A DNA stretch of 64,000 bases, taken from the NCBI RefSeq assembly GCF_000250655.1, contig NC_016935.1, forward strand, positions 8,675,049 through 8,739,048, read 5' to 3'. Numbering within the stretch: the stretch's first letter is position 1; every line of letters begins with the position of its first letter. The stretch is from Paenibacillus mucilaginosus 3016. GTDB lineage: Bacteria > Bacillota > Bacilli > Paenibacillales > NBRC-103111. Below the pieces are notes generated by a model. The model was given only the letters and a program-made list of their open reading frames with translations, was not told the DNA's origin and did no database searches. A program made the translations under genes and the position numbers. This document shows, in pieces, positions 61,235-64,000 of the stretch.

Positions 61235-61855
61235 CTAACGTAATACGATAACTACCCGGCGGTTCGGTTCGTCTCCCCGGGAGAAGGTGCGTACCTTGGC
61301 GTGCTGCTGAAGTTGGGAATGAATCACCTTGCGTTCCTGCGGTGACATCGGCTCAAGGACCACTTCCTTCTTCGTGCGGATTACGCGCTCAGCAAGGCGG
61401 TCCGCAAGTCCCCGAAGCGTCTCTTTGCGCCGTTCGCGGAACTGCTCCGCATCGAGCACGATGCGTAAGTGATGGTCGGCGTACCGGTTCGCTACAATAT
61501 TCACCAGATACTGAAGGGCATCGAGCGTCTGGCCCCGGCGACCGATCAGCATGCCGAGCTCGCCGCCGAAGAGATGGAGCTCCGTCCCTTCCCTGCTCTG
61601 TTTCTTCTCTATCCTTATATCACGAAGCTGCATGGCTTCCATCACCTCTTGAAGAAAGGCCTCGGCTTCTTCAAGCGGATCGGGAAGCAACTCCAGCTCC
61701 ACCTTGGCATCCTTGGCGCCGATGAGTCCGAACAATCCTCTGGCCGGATGCTCCAGAATCGTACTCTTTACACGCGCTTCCGGAACCCCGAGCTGCCTCA
61801 GACCGCTTGCGATCGCATCCTGGGCGGTCTTCCCCGTCACCACGATTTTCTTCAT
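61235..61855 (-). CDS. jag: Jag/KhpB RNA-binding protein
   Basis: 206 residues: Jag_N domain (VTGKTAQDAIASGLRQLGV), a KH domain (GMLIGRRGQTLDALQYLVN) and an R3H domain near the end (MSPQERKVIHSQL). Binds RNA and is linked to cell elongation; it follows yidC as in all Bacillales. GAGGTGG precedes the ATG. Confidence 0.97.
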   Translation of the reverse strand: MKKIVVTGKTAQDAIASGLRQLGVPEARVKSTILEHPARGLFGLIGAKDAKVELELLPDPLEEAEAFLQEVMEAMQLRDIRIEKKQSREGTELHLFGGELGMLIGRRGQTLDALQYLVNIVANRYADHHLRIVLDAEQFRERRKETLRGLADRLAERVIRTKKEVVLEPMSPQERKVIHSQLQQHAKVRTFSRGDEPNRRVVIVLR

Positions 61856-61868
61856 CTGGCCACCTCTT

Positions 61869-61892
61869 CTGAAATTAGATCTTTAATTTCAG
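61869..61892. repeat. Inverted repeat before jag
   Basis: CTGAAATTA and TAATTTCAG, a 9-bp perfect dyad with a 6-nt centre, lie 14 nt before the jag start, close to its ribosome-binding site; the hairpin could affect jag translation. The remaining gap up to yidC (61,893-62,018) is without a gene. Confidence 0.5.
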
Positions 61893-62018
61893 TCATCTCC
61901 GCACGAAGCGGAGATCATCCCGGATTACCTGATATGTTAAGCGAAGCAGCGGAGATCCAAGATTCGCGGTCGCGAGAACGGCGGCCTCCCTCATCTTACC
62001 GTCAAGAAGCCTTCTGCC

Positions 62019-62750
62019 TTACTTCTTAACCGAACCGTCTTTCGGCTGGCGGTACAGGAAGTAGGATTGCACGATCGTAAAGATGTTGCTGTAAACCCAG
62101 TACAGCGGCAGTGCGGAAGCAAAGTTCATCGCCATCACGAAGATCAGGATCGGGAAGATGAACATCAGACTCTGCATCTGCGGATTCATCTGCGAAGACA
62201 TAACCTTCTGCTGCAGATACGTGGTTAAAGCGGCGAGAAGCGGAAGAATATAATAAGGATCCTTCGTTCCAAGCTGCATCCACAGGAACGAGTGGGTTCC
62301 GATTTCGGTATTACGCATAATGGCATTATACAGGGCGATCAGAATCGGCATTTGAACGAGCACGGGCAGACAGCCGGCCAGCGGGTTGACGCCTTCCTTC
62401 TGGAACAGCTTCATGGTCTCTTCCTGCTGTTTCTTCGGATCGTCCTTATACTTGTCCTTGATTTTCTTCATCTCCGGCTGCAGATCCTGCATCCGCTTCG
62501 AGCTGCGGTACTGCTTCAGGGTCAGAGGGAGGATAATGAAGCGGATAATAATCGTAACGACGAGGATCGACAGTCCGTACGAACCCCACATCAGATCCGC
62601 GAACCAATCCAGTGCACTCGATAAAGGGCCTACTGCGAACCGGTCCCACATGCTGTTGGCTGGATCGATAGGCGCGTTGGCGGGAGAACAGCCCGCAAGC
62701 AGCAGAAATACCGCAAAAAACGGTATGTATTGAAGTGATCGGCGCGTCAA
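62019..62750 (-). CDS. yidC: Membrane protein insertase YidC (SpoIIIJ type)
   Basis: 243 residues: lipoprotein signal ending LLLAGCSPAN (lipobox Cys20), then five membrane helices with the conserved SILVVTIIIRFIILPLTLKQYRSS containing the central Arg, and PILIALYNAI. It inserts membrane proteins and folds others. The start is TTG at 62750, 8 nt after GGGAGG. Confidence 0.97.
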   Translation of the reverse strand: MTRRSLQYIPFFAVFLLLAGCSPANAPIDPANSMWDRFAVGPLSSALDWFADLMWGSYGLSILVVTIIIRFIILPLTLKQYRSSKRMQDLQPEMKKIKDKYKDDPKKQQEETMKLFQKEGVNPLAGCLPVLVQMPILIALYNAIMRNTEIGTHSFLWMQLGTKDPYYILPLLAALTTYLQQKVMSSQMNPQMQSLMFIFPILIFVMAMNFASALPLYWVYSNIFTIVQSYFLYRQPKDGSVKK

Positions 62751-62816
62751 AAGAACATCCTCCCAGTTTCATCTTTTCCAATAATACACTATATCATATC
62801 TCCGTCAGCAAAGAAA

Positions 62817-63182
62817 CTAATCCCTGCGCGGCGCTTCCTCTTTCTTTTGCAGCAAAGACGCCCGTTTGAGCACGTGGAACACGCTCTTCTCCATCTCGTG
62901 ATACGTCATTTGGGCAGCCGGCTTGCGTGCAATGAGAATCAGATCGTAGCCGCGCGGCATCCGTGCCGCATTCAGGCGGATGATTTCTTTAAGCACCCGG
63001 CGGATCCGGTTGCGCACGACGGCATTCCCCAGTTTCTTGCTCACCGATACGCCGAGGCGGAAGGAAGTCAGCTGCGGCTGGAACTTATAATATAGAACGA
63101 ACTGATGATTCGCGGCCGACTTTCCGTGCCGGTACACCTTGTCAAAGTACTCTCTCTTGGTCAGACGATTCTTTTTCTCCAC
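62817..63182 (-). CDS. rnpA: Ribonuclease P protein component
   Basis: 121 residues: KKNRLTKREYFDKVYRHGKS start, and the RNR signature KKLGNAVVRNRIRRVLKEIIR. It helps the RNase P RNA process tRNA 5' ends. The start is GTG at 63182. In the standard rpmH-rnpA-yidC order. Confidence 0.98.
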   Translation of the reverse strand: MEKKNRLTKREYFDKVYRHGKSAANHQFVLYYKFQPQLTSFRLGVSVSKKLGNAVVRNRIRRVLKEIIRLNAARMPRGYDLILIARKPAAQMTYHEMEKSVFHVLKRASLLQKKEEAPRRD

Positions 63183-63312
63183 GTCTTATCGCACTCCCAA
63201 TGCCCACCCGTTATTGCACCACAACTTCTCTATCCTTAACGGAAGTGAGCGGTTTTAAACCTGGTTCTCCCATCAGAGGAAGACCCTTGTCTCTCTATTT
63301 ATAAGTAACAAT

Positions 63313-63341
63313 AAAAAAAGACCACCTGTACAGTGGTCTTT
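63313..63341 (-). terminator. Intrinsic terminator after rpmH
   Basis: AAAGACCAC pairs with GTGGTCTTT in a short hairpin (loop TGTACAG), then TTTTATTG on the minus strand, right behind the rpmH stop. It should reduce readthrough to rnpA. Confidence 0.85.
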
Positions 63342-63345
63342 CGTC

Positions 63346-63480
63346 TTATGCGCTGAGTACTTTTCTGCCCTTCAGTCGACGAGCGGCCAGTACTTTGCGA
63401 CCATTCTTCGTGCTCATTCTTTTGCGGAAGCCGTGAACTTTGCTGCGCTTTCTGACATTCGGTTTAAATGTCGGTCTCAT
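63346..63480 (-). CDS. rpmH: 50S ribosomal protein L34
   Basis: 44 residues, highly basic: MRPTFKPNVRKRSKVHGFRK start and GRKVLAARRLKGRKVLSA end. AAGGAGGTG lies 8 nt before the ATG. First gene on the minus strand next to the origin. Confidence 0.98.
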   Translation of the reverse strand: MRPTFKPNVRKRSKVHGFRKRMSTKNGRKVLAARRLKGRKVLSA

Positions 63481-63536
63481 TGATCGTGCACCTCCTTACT
63501 TCAGGAAACTCGTTCCCTTTGAAAATACCTTTCAAC

Positions 63537-63565
63537 ATTAAACCACTTCCGAGCCCAAAAGTCAA
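63537..63565 (-). promoter_or_regulatory. SigA promoter of rpmH
   Basis: TTGACT (63565-63560), 17 nt, TTTAAT (63542-63537), about 55 nt before rpmH. Confidence 0.7.
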
Positions 63566-63586
63566 TCCTGGTGTACTAGTAAAAAG

Positions 63587-63921
63587 TTATTCACAAACCT
63601 CGCGAGCCGCAGCCGCAAAACACGCCAAAAACAGCCTGTGTATAATTTCGCCGCGGATCTCCACAGGTTTTGTCGAATTGCAAACAGAATATTAACAATA
63701 TCTAGTGCTGTTGATAAGTATTTCACACTAGGTGTAGGTAATGTGGATAAAACCAAAAGTTCCGTTGCGCAGCGGGGTCATTTTTGATATCATGAGTATG
63801 TTTTCCGTTGTGGATATAACTTTTTGTCAACAATGTTATCAACAGCCTGTGGATATCTTTGTGAACAATTTTCAGGCCCTCTGAATAATTTTGTTTCCGC
63901 CGCCCTGCATAATGTGGATAG
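63587..63921. other. oriC: DnaA-box cluster upstream of dnaA
   Basis: Boxes read TTATTCACA (63587+), TTATACACA (63637-63645, minus) and TTATCCACA (63742-63750, minus), all consensus TTATNCACA. Variants are at 63809, 63836, 63848, 63860 and 63913. The region is gene-free, between rpmH and dnaA, as in the incA/incB part of the B. subtilis origin. Confidence 0.93.
63765..63793 (+). promoter_or_regulatory. Candidate dnaA promoter
   Basis: TTGCGC (63765-63770), 17 nt, TATCAT (63788-63793), inside the DnaA-box cluster, about 200 nt before dnaA; consistent with autoregulation by DnaA. Confidence 0.45.
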
Positions 63922-63984
63922 TTCCGACAACATTCCGTTTTTTTCTACAGGATCACGGCTTACGCCACACCGGTTATTTTTTTG

Positions 63985-64000
63985 AAGGAGTGAATACATT
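63985..64000 (+). promoter_or_regulatory. dnaA ribosome-binding site at the window edge
   Basis: AAGGAG at 63985-63990 is followed 8 nt later by TT, the final two bases; a TTG start codon is expected to continue outside. Only the identity of the following gene by context is inferred. Confidence 0.6.

Noticed and set aside
1..64000. CRISPR arrays, insertion sequences, prophage
   Set aside because: No regularly spaced repeats, transposase, integrase or phage structural gene was seen in either strand.

Overview
The window is about 64 kb of a GC-rich, spore-forming Gram-positive chromosome and ends at the replication origin. Gene content and order (rpmH-rnpA-yidC-jag-mnmE-mnmG-rsmG-noc-soj-spo0J, the walRKHIJ-htrC operon, gdpP-rplI-dnaB-purA, the sporulation gene yyaC) are those of Bacillales. 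GC content, house-keeping homologies and the pectinolytic accessory gene fit Paenibacillus, perhaps the high-GC P. mucilaginosus group; the species is an inference and cannot be proved from this window alone.

Layout. Positions 1-14,600 are accessory: a membrane-anchored methyltransferase, a frameshifted DbpA/YxiN-type helicase, an HxlR regulator divergent from an MFS exporter across a striking phased GTAC array, an aldo/keto reductase with a damaged 3' end, the xpt-pbuX salvage operon under a purine riboswitch, a POT peptide transporter, rlmN, a second MFS exporter, a GIY-YIG-like protein, a PhnA-like zinc-ribbon protein, a TetR regulator divergent from a metallo-hydrolase, and a glycosyltransferase. 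Positions 14,845-20,286 hold one very large secreted pectin-degrading protein (pectinesterase plus pectate lyase). Positions 20,500-28,160 hold a WYL regulator with a GyrI-like protein, an EVE-domain protein, an RhlE-type helicase, Dps, an alpha/beta hydrolase and an AgrC/AgrA-like two-component system without an obvious agrB.

From 28,160 to the end the window is mostly conserved origin-proximal core, nearly all on the minus strand, i.e. transcribed away from the origin. It covers rRNA methylation (RlmH), cell-wall homeostasis (WalRKHIJ, HtrC, an M23 endopeptidase), purine synthesis (PurA with a PurR-type operator), replication (DnaB, SSB), ribosomal proteins L9, S18, S6 and L34, c-di-AMP turnover (GdpP), chromosome segregation (Soj, Spo0J, Noc, two parS sites), tRNA wobble modification (MnmE/MnmG), membrane insertion (YidC, Jag) and RNase P protein. 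A tRNA-Ser(CGA) lies at about 50.1 kb. The last 400 bases carry a DnaA-box cluster, and the final bases are the ribosome-binding site of dnaA, whose start codon straddles the window edge.

Two single-base deletions (in the DbpA-like helicase and the aldo/keto reductase) lie only 3.2 kb apart, so either sequence errors or recent gene decay should be considered there. I see no CRISPR array, prophage or insertion sequence. The most unusual items are the phased GTAC array, the pectinesterase/pectate lyase fusion, the GIY-YIG-like protein lacking both signature tyrosines, a second DnaA-box cluster in a gene-free stretch that also ends in a terminator-like hairpin, and the orphan Agr-like kinase/regulator pair with a possible short peptide gene upstream.
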